Positions 5,761 to 6,241 of a stretch of DNA of 6,241 nt are shown in pieces. How positions within the stretch are numbered: the first letter of the stretch is position 1; every line of letters starts with the position of its first letter. Source of the stretch: Pseudomonadota bacterium (GTDB lineage: Bacteria; Pseudomonadota; Gammaproteobacteria; Xanthomonadales; Xanthomonadaceae). Made by a program: the position numbers and the translations under genes. The notes under the pieces are model-generated. The model saw only the letters and a list, made by a program, of their open reading frames with translations, ran no database searches and was not told the origin of the DNA. The DNA is taken from positions 1-6,241 of the forward strand of contig JAHWKC010000141.1 in assembly GCA_019348095.1 (NCBI GenBank), written 5' to 3'.

Positions 5761-6241
5761 TTACTCGGGCTTGTTGCCCAGCTGCTCGCGCAGCAATGCA
5801 CCGAGCTTGGTGGTGCCGCTGGCGGCCTCGGCCGAGGTCGAGCGGTTGTAGTCCGACACCGCCTCCTGCATCTCGGCCTCGTCCTTGGCCTTGATCGACA
5901 GCTGCATGGTGCGACCCTTGCGGTCCATGCCGATGAAGCGCGCTTCGACCTCGTCGCCGACCTTCAGCACCTTGCTGGCATCCTCGACGCGCTCTTTGGA
6001 GATGTCGCGCGCGGCGACATAGCCTTCGATGCCGTCGGCCAGTTCGATCGTCGCACCCTTGGCGTCGACTTCCTTGACCTTGCCGGTGACGATGATGCGC
6101 TGGCCCGGGAAGAGCTGCTTCTCGAGCCACGCCTGGTTGAACCACACCACCCCCAGCCGCGCCCCGTGCTGATCCTCCAAAAACGCCCGCACCACGGTCA
6201 TCCCGCTCCGCGCCTTCGTGAGTTTGCGCCCGGTGATGGTG
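5761..6241 (-). CDS. rpsA: 30S ribosomal protein S1, C-terminal part, in frame with foreign-looking upstream segment
   Basis: S1 is the large mRNA-binding ribosomal protein built of six S1 (OB-fold) domains. From the TAA at 5763-5761 back to about 6093 the frame codes the last S1 domain and tail: [20 protein letters not shown], then [46 protein letters not shown] and the terminal [13 protein letters not shown]. This is typical RpsA of the Xanthomonadaceae type and lies in the usual place before ihfB. The frame stays open to the window edge, but residues coded by about 6094-6241 do not look like S1 domain 5; they resemble RecG (separate entry). Thus only about 110 residues are secure RpsA. An internal ATG at 6201-6199 is not a credible start of S1. 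Codons in the secure part avoid GGG (nine Gly, all GGC/GGT), unlike the upstream part. Confidence 0.9.
   Translation of the reverse strand, partial: TITGRKLTKARSGMTVVRAFLEDQHGARLGVVWFNQAWLEKQLFPGQRIIVTGKVKEVDAKGATIELADGIEGYVAARDISKERVEDASKVLKVGDEVEARFIGMDRKGRTMQLSIKAKDEAEMQEAVSDYNRSTSAEAASGTTKLGALLREQLGNKPE
6076..6241 (-). other. RecG-like OB-fold (wedge domain) fragment joined in frame to rpsA
   Basis: The minus-strand frame entering from the right edge reads [20 protein letters not shown], then [11 protein letters not shown], then [18 protein letters not shown] and IVTGKV. The pattern of a basic stretch, a short acidic-Gly turn, VWFNQ.WL...L.PGQR and V.GKV is that of the wedge OB-fold in the N-terminal half of ATP-dependent helicase RecG, not of any S1 repeat. 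Codon choice differs from all neighbours: the first four Gly codons are GGG, all four Ala are GCG, and the first four Val are GTG. From VTGKV on (6093-6076) the text also fits RpsA, so the switch lies there. I read it as either a chimeric assembly join or the trace of a recombination event. The RecG assignment is from motif memory and covers only about 50 residues. Confidence 0.65.

Noticed and set aside
6199..6201. ATG used as start of a 146-residue protein
   Set aside because: RpsA starts far upstream, and the frame stays open past this codon to the window edge, so it is an internal Met in the RecG-like part.

Overview
The window looks like chromosomal DNA from a high-GC gammaproteobacterium. 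The GalU, LapB, IhfB and RpsA sequences and the gene order suggest the Xanthomonadaceae/Lysobacteraceae (Lysobacter or Luteimonas-like). That placement is from memory of the families, not from a search. Every gene I can support lies on the minus strand, so transcription runs from high to low coordinates. I see no tRNA, rRNA, CRISPR array, insertion sequence or phage gene.

In transcription order, the window opens at its right edge with the 3' end of rpsA (ribosomal protein S1, stop at 5761-5763). The ~150-base gap after it holds a strong GC-rich hairpin with a UUCG loop and a U6 tract, a likely terminator. Then come ihfB (5305-5607), a 117-base gap, and a tightly packed run of five genes: lapA, lapB, a WecA/WbpL-type polyprenyl-phosphate glycosyl-1-phosphate transferase, a WbpM/CapD-type membrane-bound nucleotide-sugar dehydratase, and galU, which is cut by the left edge. 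Junctions in this run are 3 nt, 6 nt, an ATGA overlap and a TGATG overlap, so it is very probably one translationally coupled operon.

The operon has a coherent surface-polysaccharide theme. LapA/LapB sit at the inner membrane and control LpxC turnover and hence LPS amount. The WecA/WbpL-like enzyme starts a glycan on undecaprenyl phosphate. The WbpM-like enzyme makes a 4-keto-6-deoxy HexNAc nucleotide that could feed it after further conversion. GalU makes UDP-glucose. The order ihfB ... wbpL-like, wbpM-like resembles the flanks of the Pseudomonas aeruginosa O-antigen locus, but here no other glycosyltransferases lie between them.

The most unusual signal is at the right edge. The rpsA reading frame stops resembling S1 near 6076-6093 and continues, in frame, into a segment that reads like the OB-fold wedge domain of RecG helicase and uses different codons (GGG, GCG, GTG). 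The switch point is a short stretch coding VTGKV that suits both families. A chimeric join at a contig edge is the likeliest explanation, with a real recombinant as the alternative. A second point of note is a Leu in place of the catalytic Tyr/Met in the WbpM-like dehydratase. I did not find a convincing new biological system.
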